Positions 17,806-26,109 of a DNA stretch of 64,000 nucleotides are shown here, in pieces. Below the pieces are notes generated by a model. The model was not told the DNA's origin and searched no databases. It worked only from the letters and a program-made list of their open reading frames with translations. Where the stretch lies: assembly GCF_000217955.3 (NCBI RefSeq), contig NZ_AFOY02000014.1, positions 1 through 64,000 on the forward strand, read 5' to 3'. The translations under genes and the position numbers were made by a program. Source of the DNA: Pseudomonas fluorescens HK44 (GTDB lineage Bacteria; Pseudomonadota; Gammaproteobacteria; Pseudomonadales; Pseudomonadaceae). Positions within the stretch are counted from its first letter, which is position 1, and each line of letters begins with the position of its first letter.

Positions 17806-18772
17806 GGTGTGTCCGTCCGGCAACGATCAGGTAAGTCGCCATCACTAACCAAAGGGCTGCGCCCACCAGGTATTTGATCAGCGGTGCAAGCCCGGTGCGG
17901 GATGACCAATAGGCCTCGATAAACGCCGCGAGCAGCAGAAACAGCATGACGCCGCCGATCATCAAGACGCTTTTATGAGCTGCCAGGCGCAGCGCTTCAC
18001 CGCGTGGCAAGCGGCCGGGGGCGATCAGCGCCCAGCCCAGTTGCAGGCCAGCCGCACCGGCCAGGGCGATGGCGCTGAGTTCAAAGGCGCCGTGGCCGAT
18101 GACGAACGACCAGAAGTTTTCCCCGTAGCCGATATGCGTCAGGTGACCGGCAACCGCACCGATCATCAAACCGTTGAAGAACAGGAAAAACACGCTGCCC
18201 AGGCCAAACAGCAAACCGCTGGCATAGGTCTGAAAGGCGATGCCGATGTTGTGCATGATGTAGTAACCGAACATTACCCAGTCATCGCTGGCTGCACGTT
18301 GACCCAGGCGCCCCAGGTGACCGGCTGTCGGGTCGTACATGCCTTGCATCTCGGAAACCTGTTCAGCCGGGACCAGGCTGTAAATCAGCTCGGGGTACAG
18401 GTACACCAGCATACCGATGCCCACCAGCGAGCCGAAAAACAGCAGGCTTGAGACCAGCACGAAAGGCCATTGCTCACGGACCAGTCGAGGAAAACCGGCG
18501 AGGACAAAGGTCAGCAGATGGGCGCCGACCCGGCCGCGATGCCGGTAAAGTTGTTGATGCCCGCGCAGCACCAGCTGTTGCAAGGGGTCGATCAGGTAGC
18601 TGCTGTAGCCGCGTTCCTGTGCCAGCGCGAGGTGCTGGCACAACCGTCGGTAATCCTTGGGGAACGAGGTGTCATCGTTGGCATTGGCTTTGCCACGTTC
18701 GAGAAAATCGAGCTGTTGGGCAAATTGATCCCATTCGGTTCGATGGCGATTTTCGAAAAGGCTCTGCTTCAT
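17792..18772 (-). CDS. SpoIIM/DUF95 family integral membrane protein
   Basis: This 326-residue protein has a soluble helical N-terminus (about 1-95) and at least five hydrophobic helices, matching the stage II sporulation protein M family. The organism does not sporulate, so the family name does not describe its job. Its ATG overlaps the RDD stop codon (ATGA). The pairing of SpoIIM, RDD and MoxR/DUF58 genes recurs in many Gram-negative bacteria and suggests one membrane assembly. Confidence 0.85.
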   Translation of the reverse strand: MKQSLFENRHRTEWDQFAQQLDFLERGKANANDDTSFPKDYRRLCQHLALAQERGYSSYLIDPLQQLVLRGHQQLYRHRGRVGAHLLTFVLAGFPRLVREQWPFVLVSSLLFFGSLVGIGMLVYLYPELIYSLVPAEQVSEMQGMYDPTAGHLGRLGQRAASDDWVMFGYYIMHNIGIAFQTYASGLLFGLGSVFFLFFNGLMIGAVAGHLTHIGYGENFWSFVIGHGAFELSAIALAGAAGLQLGWALIAPGRLPRGEALRLAAHKSVLMIGGVMLFLLLAAFIEAYWSSRTGLAPLIKYLVGAALWLVMATYLIVAGRTHHAPE

Positions 18773-19494
18773 GCCGGCCCCAGCAAACCGCGCGCGATGC
18801 CATTGAGTTCGGCAACCGCGTGGGACGGTGAAACGTGGAGCGGCTCGGCGAGGATGCTGGCGAGCTCATTGACCCGCTCGCTGGAGAGCTCCGCCTGACG
18901 CTCGGCGAAACCCAGCACCGCGCGTTGCTCAATGAGGGTCAGCGCAAAGGGCGGGTGCAGTGCCTGGGCCTGCGGAATCTGTGGTCGGGTGACCGCTTGT
19001 TCGCGGTAGATCACCAGCGTACCGGCCGCAATATCGCCCAGCCGTTTGAAGGTCGGATGCTGCAGGCAGCTGATGGCGCCGAGGCTGTAGCCGAACGGCA
19101 GCATGTCGACGAACCGCAACAGGTTGCGGATCAGCGAGGCCGGCCAGCCAACGGGCGTTCCATCGTCGTGCACGACGCGCAGTCCCATCAGCTGTTTACC
19201 GGGCGAGCGGCCCTGGTTGAGGACCTCGAACAGCACCATGTACCACCAACTGACCAGAAACAGCAGCACCGCGCCCAGCCCGATGCCGATGTTCCCCAGC
19301 AAGGCCAGGACAATAAACAGCACGCCCAGCACCAGCCCGCGCACCCCCAGGTCAATGGCAAACGCCAGTACACGGGGCATCAACCCGGCAGGTCGAAGCG
19401 GCAGGTCGATGCCTTCCGGCGTTTCAACCTGATACCGCGTGTCCAGTGGTGGGGGCAGCGTTGCTGTCCTTGGCAGTGCTGAAGTCTGGCGCAT
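18769..19494 (-). CDS. RDD-family membrane protein, first gene of the MoxR cluster
   Basis: This 241-residue protein has an RDD domain with membrane helices in residues 40-150 and the typical R...D...D spacing (VLAFAIDLGVRG, GRSPGKQLMGLRV, DMLPFGYS), followed by a soluble tail of about 80 residues. ATG 19494 is preferred to TTG 19500 because AGG lies about 9 bases upstream. It is the promoter-proximal gene of the cluster and diverges from sbcB. RDD proteins have been linked to ion transport in some bacteria, but the role here is unknown. Confidence 0.85.
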   Translation of the reverse strand: MRQTSALPRTATLPPPLDTRYQVETPEGIDLPLRPAGLMPRVLAFAIDLGVRGLVLGVLFIVLALLGNIGIGLGAVLLFLVSWWYMVLFEVLNQGRSPGKQLMGLRVVHDDGTPVGWPASLIRNLLRFVDMLPFGYSLGAISCLQHPTFKRLGDIAAGTLVIYREQAVTRPQIPQAQALHPPFALTLIEQRAVLGFAERQAELSSERVNELASILAEPLHVSPSHAVAELNGIARGLLGPA

Positions 19495-19678
19495 GATCAA
19501 CCTGGTAATGTGGCCTGGTCGGGATTCAATACGGTTTCGATGCTAGCAGTCTTCACCGCGCTAACAACATAACTATGTATGACAAGGTATCAGCGAGAAA
19601 TGCTTGAATAGCAAGATTGCTGGTCGGCGCCGAGCTTGAGCGCCTAGACTTTGCCCGTCTCAAGTTCAGGAACGCTCC

Positions 19679-21106
19679 GTGACCTCCATCTTCTGGTACG
19701 ACTACGAAACCACAGGCATCTCACCGCGCTGCGACCGTGCGCTGCAAATGGCCGGGATTCGTACCGACCTCGACCTCAACGAGATCGACGAGCCGGTCAA
19801 TCTCTACTGCCAGCCGAGTGACGACATCCTGCCTCACCCGGCGGCGTGCGTGATTACCGGTATTACCCCCAGGCGCCTGGCCGAGCAAGGCCTGAGTGAG
19901 GCCGACTTCATGACCCGGGTTCATGCGCAACTTGCGGCCCCCGGAACCTGTGGTGCAGGTTACAACACCTTGCGCTTCGATGATGAAATGACCCGTTACA
20001 GCCTGTACCGCAATTTCTTTGATCCGTATGCGCGGGAGTGGCAGGGCGGCAACAGTCGCTGGGATTTGATCGATGTGGTGCGCGCGGCGTATGCGTTGCG
20101 CCCGGACGGTATCGTCTGGCCCATCGATGAGGGCCGTGTCACGTTGAAACTCGAACGCCTGACCGCCGCCAATGGCATCGACCATGGTCAGGCTCACGAT
20201 GCATTGTCCGATGTGCGCGCAACTATCGCCCTGGCGCGGTTGATCCGCGACAAGCAGCCGAAACTCTACGACTGGCTGTTCAAATTGCGCAGCAAGCAAA
20301 AGGTCATGGATCAGATCCGGCTGTTACAACCGATGGTGCATATCTCCGGGCGTTTTTCGGCAGCCCGCAGCTATGTCGGGGTGGTCTTGCCGTTGGCCTG
20401 GCATCCGCGCAATCGCAATGCACTGATTGTCTGCGACCTGCATCTAGACCCGCAGGGACTACTCGATCAGGACGCCGAGACCTTGCGTCAGCGTTTGTAC
20501 ACACGCCGTGACGATTTGCTCGAAGGCGAATGGCCGGTGCCGCTCAAACTGATTCACATCAACCGTTGCCCGGTGGTGGCACCGTTGTCGGTGTTGCGCG
20601 CCGAAGACCGGCAGCGACTGCAACTGGACATGGCGCAGTATGAGGCGCGCGCACTGCGTCTAAGTGACGCACAAGAAGTATGGCGAGATAAAGTTCTGGC
20701 CATTTATGCCCGCGAAGATTTCACGCCGAGCGAGGATCCTGAGCAACAGTTATACGACGGCTTCATTGGCGATCGGGACCGGCGTTTATGCGAACAAGTC
20801 CGAAACGCGGACCCGGTGCAATTAGCGCAAGAGCAATGGCCGTTCGATGATGAACGTCTACCGGAATTATTATTTCGTTATCGTGCCCGCAACTTTCCCG
20901 ACACGTTGAATGATGAGGAGCACGAGCGCTGGAGATTATTCTGTCAGCAACGTTTGTCAGACGCCCGATGGGGAGCGCCCAATACCTTGCAGGGGTTTAA
21001 TGAGGCAATGGCGCAATGGTCGCTTAGTGCTACAGCGATTCAGCAGCAGGTACTGGACGAGTGGTGCGAATATGCCGACTCATTACGCAAGCGTTTGGAT
21101 CTTTAA
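19679..21106 (+). CDS. sbcB: Exodeoxyribonuclease I
   Basis: This 475-residue nuclease degrades single-stranded DNA 3' to 5' in recombination and mismatch repair. The DEDDh exonuclease domain has D8 and E10 in FWYDYETTG, a second motif at DDEMTRYS and the HDALSDVRAT motif, followed by the SH3-like and helical C-terminal domains of ExoI. The start is GTG with AGGAACG upstream. It ends before a terminator shared with the convergent mvaT gene, an order also found in P. aeruginosa. Confidence 0.95.
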   Translation: MTSIFWYDYETTGISPRCDRALQMAGIRTDLDLNEIDEPVNLYCQPSDDILPHPAACVITGITPRRLAEQGLSEADFMTRVHAQLAAPGTCGAGYNTLRFDDEMTRYSLYRNFFDPYAREWQGGNSRWDLIDVVRAAYALRPDGIVWPIDEGRVTLKLERLTAANGIDHGQAHDALSDVRATIALARLIRDKQPKLYDWLFKLRSKQKVMDQIRLLQPMVHISGRFSAARSYVGVVLPLAWHPRNRNALIVCDLHLDPQGLLDQDAETLRQRLYTRRDDLLEGEWPVPLKLIHINRCPVVAPLSVLRAEDRQRLQLDMAQYEARALRLSDAQEVWRDKVLAIYAREDFTPSEDPEQQLYDGFIGDRDRRLCEQVRNADPVQLAQEQWPFDDERLPELLFRYRARNFPDTLNDEEHERWRLFCQQRLSDARWGAPNTLQGFNEAMAQWSLSATAIQQQVLDEWCEYADSLRKRLDL

Positions 21107-21140
21107 AGCAATCTGTACAAATGCCTGAAGGCGGGAGCAT

Positions 21141-21170
21141 AAAAAAACGCCAGCGGATGCTGGCGTTTTC
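21141..21170. terminator. Bidirectional terminator between sbcB and mvaT
   Basis: A 9-bp stem, AACGCCAGC (21146-21154) with GCTGGCGTT (21159-21167), has loop GGAT. It has A7 on the left and a T run on the right, so it can act in both directions. Confidence 0.9.
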
Positions 21171-21207
21171 TGGCGTTCGCAAATGAACCTGCGAAGGGGG
21201 TTGCGGC

Positions 21208-21582
21208 TTAGCCCAGCAGGGTAGCCCAGCCTTCAACCACGTCACCGCCCCACTTGGCTTTCCACTCTTTCAGAGTTTTGTGGTTGCCACCTTTGGTTTC
21301 GATGACTTCGCCGTTGTGCGGGTTTTTGTATTGTTTAACCTTGCGAGCACGCTTGGTGCCGGTGGTTTTTTCTGCGCCGCGTGGTGCTTTAATTTTGGAA
21401 GATGGATCCAGGATGGCGGTGATGTCGCGCAGGGACTTGGAGTATTCGCCCATCAGGGTGCGCAGTTTACCTTCGAATTCCAGCTCGGTTTGCAGTTTGT
21501 CGTCTTGGGACAGGTTCTTCAAACGGGCTTGCAGCTCTTTGATAGCTTCTTCGGTGGCGCGGTATTCGTTGATCAAGGACAT
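21208..21582 (-). CDS. mvaT: H-NS-like xenogeneic silencer MvaT
   Basis: This 124-residue nucleoid protein silences AT-rich genes and controls virulence, biofilm and secondary metabolism genes in Pseudomonas. The N-terminal half is a coiled-coil oligomerisation region (MSLINEYRATEEAIKELQ). The C-terminal DNA-binding domain holds the AT-pincer loop KGGNHKTLKEW after a lysine-rich segment. ATG 21582 gives the normal family length. The neighbours sbcB and purU are the same as in P. aeruginosa, which favours MvaT over its paralogue MvaU/MvaV. Confidence 0.93.
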   Translation of the reverse strand: MSLINEYRATEEAIKELQARLKNLSQDDKLQTELEFEGKLRTLMGEYSKSLRDITAILDPSSKIKAPRGAEKTTGTKRARKVKQYKNPHNGEVIETKGGNHKTLKEWKAKWGGDVVEGWATLLG

Positions 21583-21921
21583 GAGGACTACCTTATGTTG
21601 GGCGCTGGATGACAGGGTACAGTGGCGCAATAATAGTCAGGGTGTTTCATCAAGTAAACATTTAAGCCGACTTTTATTTAATTTAATTAGAGTGCTCAGC
21701 GAAAAAAAATCTCATGCGCTGTTAAAACTTGTCACGGTTTCATCACGAATACTCACAAAAGCCTGCTTGCGTATTTCGGCAAAGAACATTGTTCAACGTT
21801 CAGGTGCTGCCAGTCGGCGGCGTGAAGCGACGGTGTGCCGGGCAGGGCGTCAGGAATACTGCAGTTTTGCTGCGCAATCGCTAGAATGGCGGCCTTTGCG
21901 AAGTTCTGGAGTTTTTCCCCC
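21583..21921. promoter_or_regulatory. AT-rich divergent control region of mvaT and purU
   Basis: The 339 bp between the divergent mvaT and purU genes include a strongly AT-rich stretch (about 21645-21730) with TTTATTTAATTTAATTAGAG and an A8 run. Both promoters must lie here. The AT content makes it a plausible MvaT target and so an autoregulatory site. This is inferred, and no operator was defined. Confidence 0.5.
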
Positions 21922-22770
21922 ATGCGCACTTTTCGGCTAGTGATTGCTTGCCCGGACCGCGTCGGTATCGTTGCTAAAGTCAGTAACTTTCTGGCATCAC
22001 ACAATGGCTGGATCACTGAAGCGAGCCATCACTCGGACAATCTCAGTGGCTGGTTCTTCATGCGTCACGAAATTCGTGCCGATTCGCTGCCGTTCGGCCT
22101 TGAGGCGTTTCGTGAGGCCTTTGCGCCGATCGCCGAAGAGTTTTCGATGGACTGGCGTATCACCGACACCGCGCAGAAAAAGCGCGTGGTACTGATGGCC
22201 AGCCGCGAATCCCACTGCCTGGCCGACTTGTTGCACCGCTGGCACAGCGACGAGCTGGAATGCGAAATCTCCTGCGTGATTTCCAACCATGACGACCTGC
22301 GCAGCATGGTCGAGTGGCATGGCATTCCTTATTACCATGTGCCGGTGGACCCGCAGAACAAAGAGCCGGCATTTGCCGAAGTTTCGCGCCTGGTCAAACA
22401 GCACGATGCCGAAGTGGTGGTACTGGCGCGTTACATGCAGATCCTGCCGCCGGAACTGTGCACCGAGTACGCCCACAAGGTGATCAACATTCACCACAGT
22501 TTCCTGCCATCGTTCGTCGGTGCCAAGCCGTACCACCAGGCGTCGATGCGTGGCGTGAAGCTGATCGGCGCGACCTGCCACTACGTGACCGAAGAGCTGG
22601 ACGCCGGTCCGATCATCGAGCAGGACGTGGTGCGCGTCAGCCACAGCGACAGTATCGAAGACATGGTGCGTTTCGGCCGTGATGTCGAGAAGATGGTGCT
22701 GGCCCGCGGCCTGCGCTATCACCTGGAAGACCGCGTGCTGGTGCATGGCAATAAAACCGTAGTGTTCTGA
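21922..22770 (+). CDS. purU: Formyltetrahydrofolate deformylase
   Basis: This 282-residue enzyme hydrolyses 10-formyl-tetrahydrofolate to formate and tetrahydrofolate, balancing one-carbon pools and feeding formate to purine synthesis. An N-terminal ACT domain (about 1-85, IACPDRVGIVAKVSNFL) is followed by a formyltransferase-type domain with the NIHHSFLPSF motif and the downstream Asp in ELDAGPIIEQD. ATG 21922 gives the usual length, with GGAG upstream; the 29-residue extension is not family-like. Confidence 0.93.
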   Translation: MRTFRLVIACPDRVGIVAKVSNFLASHNGWITEASHHSDNLSGWFFMRHEIRADSLPFGLEAFREAFAPIAEEFSMDWRITDTAQKKRVVLMASRESHCLADLLHRWHSDELECEISCVISNHDDLRSMVEWHGIPYYHVPVDPQNKEPAFAEVSRLVKQHDAEVVVLARYMQILPPELCTEYAHKVINIHHSFLPSFVGAKPYHQASMRGVKLIGATCHYVTEELDAGPIIEQDVVRVSHSDSIEDMVRFGRDVEKMVLARGLRYHLEDRVLVHGNKTVVF

Positions 22771-22795
22771 TTGCCGAGCGCTGATTGAAAAAACA

Positions 22796-22832
22796 GGGCC
22801 TGAGCGTTCAATCGCTTCAGGCCCTTTTTTTC
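22796..22832 (+). terminator. Terminator after purU
   Basis: GGGCCTGAGCG pairs with CGCTTCAGGCCC (one bulge) around the loop TTCAAT and is followed by T7. Confidence 0.9.
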
Positions 22833-22849
22833 AGAGTGAGGTAGGGGAG

Positions 22850-23050
22850 ATGGCTGATCCACTGGATAAGGCAACATCCAAAGCCCCCGCGACGTTGGGC
22901 GAGGGGTGTCTGAGTCGGTACGACCCGGATGAGCTGAGCCCTGAAGACGGCACGGAGTTTCCCGGCGCCGCGCAGTTGTGGGAGCAGTTGAAGCCAGACG
23001 TTGGTGATGAAACGCTGGGTTCTGAAAAGATCGCCCCTAAGCCTGTTTGA
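22850..23050 (+). CDS. Small acidic hypothetical protein
   Basis: This 66-residue open frame starts at an ATG preceded by GAGGTAGGGGAG. The product is acidic, has no membrane segment and no recognised domain. It follows the purU terminator, so it needs its own promoter. Its end overlaps by 14 bp the end of the convergent membrane-protein gene. The strong ribosome binding site supports it as real; nothing can be said of its function. Confidence 0.45.
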   Translation: MADPLDKATSKAPATLGEGCLSRYDPDELSPEDGTEFPGAAQLWEQLKPDVGDETLGSEKIAPKPV

Positions 23051-24032
23051 ACTTCATCAGTTTGTTCAGCAGTGGTTTGCCGGCCATCAGCAGGAATACC
23101 GGTGCGCCGGCCAGCAAGTAGAAGTAATAGGTCACCGCTCGCCAGATCAGAATCGCTGCCGCCGCCGTCGATTTCCCCACCATGGGCGCCAAAAGGGCGG
23201 CCGACGTCAATTCCGCCGCGCCGGCACCGCCCGGCAACAGGCTGAACTGCCCGGCGCTGAGCGACAGCATCTGGATCAAAAAGCTCCAGGCCCACTGAAG
23301 ATCTGTGCCCAGCCCCCGCAAGGCCAGATACAACACGCTGTAGCGCAGTAACCAGTGCACGCAGGTCAGCGCAAATACGCTGATCAGTGTGTGAACAGGC
23401 AACTTGAGTGTTTCCGTGAAGGCCGCAAGAAAGTGCAGCAGCTTGCGTGCCCAACGGCGCCGGGTGGCAGCGTTGAGCTTGAAGTGCTTGAGCAGGCGAC
23501 CGCTGAGGCGAATCAGCAGGCGATGGTAGCGTGCCACCAGCACGCACCCGAACAGGCCGCCGACCATCGAAATGGCGCTGAGCGTCAGCATCCACTCCAG
23601 GTTCTGGCTCAGGTGCTGAAACAGCGCATACACCACGATGGCGATCAGCGCGCAGAGGAAGAACAGCAAATCGCTCAACTGATCCATGGCGAACACCGCA
23701 CTGCCATGGGCCGGGCGCACGCCATTGCGGGCCAGCAGGGCCATCAGTGTCAGCGGTCCACCGCCGCCGCCAGGGGTCGCGCAAATCGCGAACTCGGTGG
23801 ACATCACCACCCCAAGGCATTTCAGGCGGCCTATCCGGCTGCGCTGTTCACCCAGCAACAAGCGCAAGCGCAATGAGTTGGTGAACCAGCAGAGCAGGAT
23901 CATGCCTGGCATCGCCAGCAACAATGTCAGCGGGAAGTGCTGCAGTCGTGGCCATAGTTCATTGGCGCCGAGCAATAGGGGGATCAGCACTGCGCAGAGC
24001 AGGGCTGCGACCAGCCACAGGACGCGATTCAT
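23037..24032 (-). CDS. LPG-synthase-TM/YbhN-like integral membrane protein
   Basis: This 331-residue protein with about eight hydrophobic segments matches the transmembrane part of lysylphosphatidylglycerol synthase (UPF0104), without the soluble aminoacyl-transfer domain. The glycine-rich segment ICATPGGGGGPLTL and GGAGAAELTSAAL are family features. Related proteins are proposed to flip or handle lipid-linked sugars or lipids. ATG 24032 overlaps the previous gene's stop (ATGA). It ends a three-gene operon with a glycosyltransferase and a deacetylase-like protein. Confidence 0.8.
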   Translation of the reverse strand: MNRVLWLVAALLCAVLIPLLLGANELWPRLQHFPLTLLLAMPGMILLCWFTNSLRLRLLLGEQRSRIGRLKCLGVVMSTEFAICATPGGGGGPLTLMALLARNGVRPAHGSAVFAMDQLSDLLFFLCALIAIVVYALFQHLSQNLEWMLTLSAISMVGGLFGCVLVARYHRLLIRLSGRLLKHFKLNAATRRRWARKLLHFLAAFTETLKLPVHTLISVFALTCVHWLLRYSVLYLALRGLGTDLQWAWSFLIQMLSLSAGQFSLLPGGAGAAELTSAALLAPMVGKSTAAAAILIWRAVTYYFYLLAGAPVFLLMAGKPLLNKLMKFKQA

Positions 24033-24793
24033 GCGGCGCTGCCGACCTGAGCGCTTTGCGTGCGCAGCCACTGGGCCTTGGTCATTGGCACCCGGCCGTC
24101 ATTGAGCAAGCGTTCGAGGGTGTGCAGCCAGTAAGTGCGGGAGTACTCGTGGTGCATGTCTACCGGGTGTACGCCCAGGCGAATCACCGGGGCGTGCTGC
24201 CAGCGCAGTTCGCGTTGCGCACTGACAATTTTCGACACGCCACGACGCCAGGCACTGCGCGCGCTCCAGACCAGGCCCGGGGCGTTGACCCGGGAGAAAT
24301 CCGGCAGGCGATACAGATGCTGCGGATCACTGGTGTAGCTCAGCGGTAACTGGCGCAGGGCCTGACGCGTGCCTTCGCTCATCAGCCAGGCCGGTGCAAC
24401 AAAACCCTCCAGTGGCCAGTTGTAACGGCGGAACAATGCGATCCCGGCGAGCAGACGAGCGAGCGCAGCCGGTTGTGAAAGGCTGTAGAACTCGCCTTCA
24501 TGGGTGTAGACCCGGCGCATGAACCAGTCACGGGGGCGCACTGTTAGCGGGCTGTCATCGCAATGGTAATAACCGTGCAGTGCCAGTTCGTCGCCGCGCT
24601 CGATGCGGCGGGTCAGTACGCAACGAAAATCTGGATGGCTATCGAGATCATGGCATTTGTGAAAGTCGGGGACGACGAGCCACGTCATCGGCACTTCGCC
24701 GAGTGCGTCCACCGCTTCGACAAACGACTGATAGTCGGCCCAGGTTTGCGGGGTGACGTCATGCAGCACCAATAGCAGGCTGGGCGTGTTCAT
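24029..24793 (-). CDS. DUF2334 polysaccharide-deacetylase-like protein
   Basis: This 254-residue protein begins LLLVLHDVTP, where H and D fit the metal-binding motif of carbohydrate esterase folds. The second motif is HGYYH. It probably removes an acetyl group from a glycan or glycolipid; the substrate is unknown. ATG 24793 overlaps the glycosyltransferase stop codon (ATGA); the upstream start at 24805 is less likely. No signal peptide is seen, so a cytosolic lipid-linked or nucleotide-linked substrate is possible. Confidence 0.8.
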   Translation of the reverse strand: MNTPSLLLVLHDVTPQTWADYQSFVEAVDALGEVPMTWLVVPDFHKCHDLDSHPDFRCVLTRRIERGDELALHGYYHCDDSPLTVRPRDWFMRRVYTHEGEFYSLSQPAALARLLAGIALFRRYNWPLEGFVAPAWLMSEGTRQALRQLPLSYTSDPQHLYRLPDFSRVNAPGLVWSARSAWRRGVSKIVSAQRELRWQHAPVIRLGVHPVDMHHEYSRTYWLHTLERLLNDGRVPMTKAQWLRTQSAQVGSAA

Positions 24794-25908
24794 GGCGTCA
24801 GCCATTGCTCAGTAGCGGCAATGGGGGTGCCGAGGACTGCGTAATAGTGACCCAGCAGGCTGTTGACCACTAAATCCCAGGCGTAATGCTGTTCGACATG
24901 GCGGCGGGCGTATCGACCGAGATCGTTACGCTGTGCAAACAGTTCGCGCACCGCATTGGCCATCGCCACCGGATTGTTGGGGGCGCAGAGTACGCCGCAG
25001 TGCTCGTTGATGATTTCGTTGAAGGCGCCCGCTGCCACTGCGACCACCGGAATGCCACAGGCCATGGCTTCGAGAACGACCAGACCAAAGGTTTCCTGGT
25101 CGCCTGCGTGCAGCAAGGCATCGGCGCTGGCCATCAGCCGGGCCACCTGTGATGCAGGGCAGAACTCATCGACCAGCGTGACGTTGTCCGGTACCTGTGC
25201 CGACACCGAGGCGCCGACCAGCAGCAGGTGATAGCGGTTTCCCAGGCGCTTCATGCAATTGAGCAGGACGGGAATGTTTTTTTCTTTGGAGCCTCTCCCG
25301 GCGAAAATCAGCAGTCGAGTGTCTTCGGCGATCTTGAGCTTCGCCCGCAGATCCGGATCACGGGCGTCTGGATTGAAGGTTTGCAGGTCCACGCCCAAGG
25401 GCTGGACGTAAACGTTTTTGACCCCAAGCCCCCTGAGCTTGTCGGCCATGATCTGGCTCGGCGTCAGCACCCGGTCAAAATTTCCGTACAGCTTGCGGAT
25501 ATACGCTTCGACATTGGGTGTGACCCAGTTGCCCACACGGTTGCTCGCCAAATGCGGTAAGTCGGAGTGATAGAAACCAATCACTGGAACATCCAGTTCA
25601 CGCCGCGCATCCAGCGCTGCCCAGGCTGTCAGGTAAGGATCGCCAACTTCTATCAGGTCCGGTTGCAGGTCGTGCAGGGCATTGCGCCAGGGCGCCAGTC
25701 GAAGCGGGAAGCGATAACCTTTGCCGAAGGGAAGGGCCGGGGCGGGCACCTTGTAAACACCGTCCTGCTCGCTCAGGCGGGCCCCCGGGACCAGCAAGCT
25801 GTGACGAATCCCCGGTTTGCGGCCCAGGCGGCGGTGCTTGGCATCCAGATAGGTGCGCACGCCACCGCTGGCCGGTGCGTAGAACATGGTGATGTCAGCG
25901 ATATGCAC
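24790..25908 (-). CDS. Glycosyltransferase family 4
   Basis: This 372-residue GT-B-fold enzyme opens with MHIADITMFYAPASGGV, has the nucleotide-sugar loop IFAGRGSKEKNIP and the family E-x7-E motif in ETFGLVVLEAMACG. It transfers a sugar to an unknown acceptor, probably a lipid such as diacylglycerol or an undecaprenyl carrier. It is the first gene of the GT4-DUF2334-LPG-like operon. The same three genes stand between purU and the pct receptors in P. aeruginosa. Confidence 0.85.
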   Translation of the reverse strand: MHIADITMFYAPASGGVRTYLDAKHRRLGRKPGIRHSLLVPGARLSEQDGVYKVPAPALPFGKGYRFPLRLAPWRNALHDLQPDLIEVGDPYLTAWAALDARRELDVPVIGFYHSDLPHLASNRVGNWVTPNVEAYIRKLYGNFDRVLTPSQIMADKLRGLGVKNVYVQPLGVDLQTFNPDARDPDLRAKLKIAEDTRLLIFAGRGSKEKNIPVLLNCMKRLGNRYHLLLVGASVSAQVPDNVTLVDEFCPASQVARLMASADALLHAGDQETFGLVVLEAMACGIPVVAVAAGAFNEIINEHCGVLCAPNNPVAMANAVRELFAQRNDLGRYARRHVEQHYAWDLVVNSLLGHYYAVLGTPIAATEQWLTP

Positions 25909-26026
25909 AATAACCCTCCCTTCTATCCGTTGTTCTCCTTAGGGATGACCCTTATGAAGAATAGATGTTCGGTTGGGGATGTGTGGCAGGGTGTCAGTGA
26001 GGTGTTGTAGTGGTTGACAGGCCGTT

Positions 26027-26091
26027 ATCGCGAGCGGGCTCGCTTCCACAGGTTCACCGTGAACCTTTGTGGGAGCGAGCCTGCTCGCGAT
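26027..26091. repeat. Compact REPIN, class A, with an inner hairpin
   Basis: ATCGCGAGCGGGCTCGCTTC (26027 onward) and its partner ending 26091 are inverted. The 20-bp centre contains GGTTCACCGTGAACC, so the whole element can fold into one continuous hairpin. It lies between the chemoreceptor gene and the glycosyltransferase promoter region. Confidence 0.85.
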
Positions 26092-26109
26092 GGGGCCTTC
26101 AAAGGCGCG

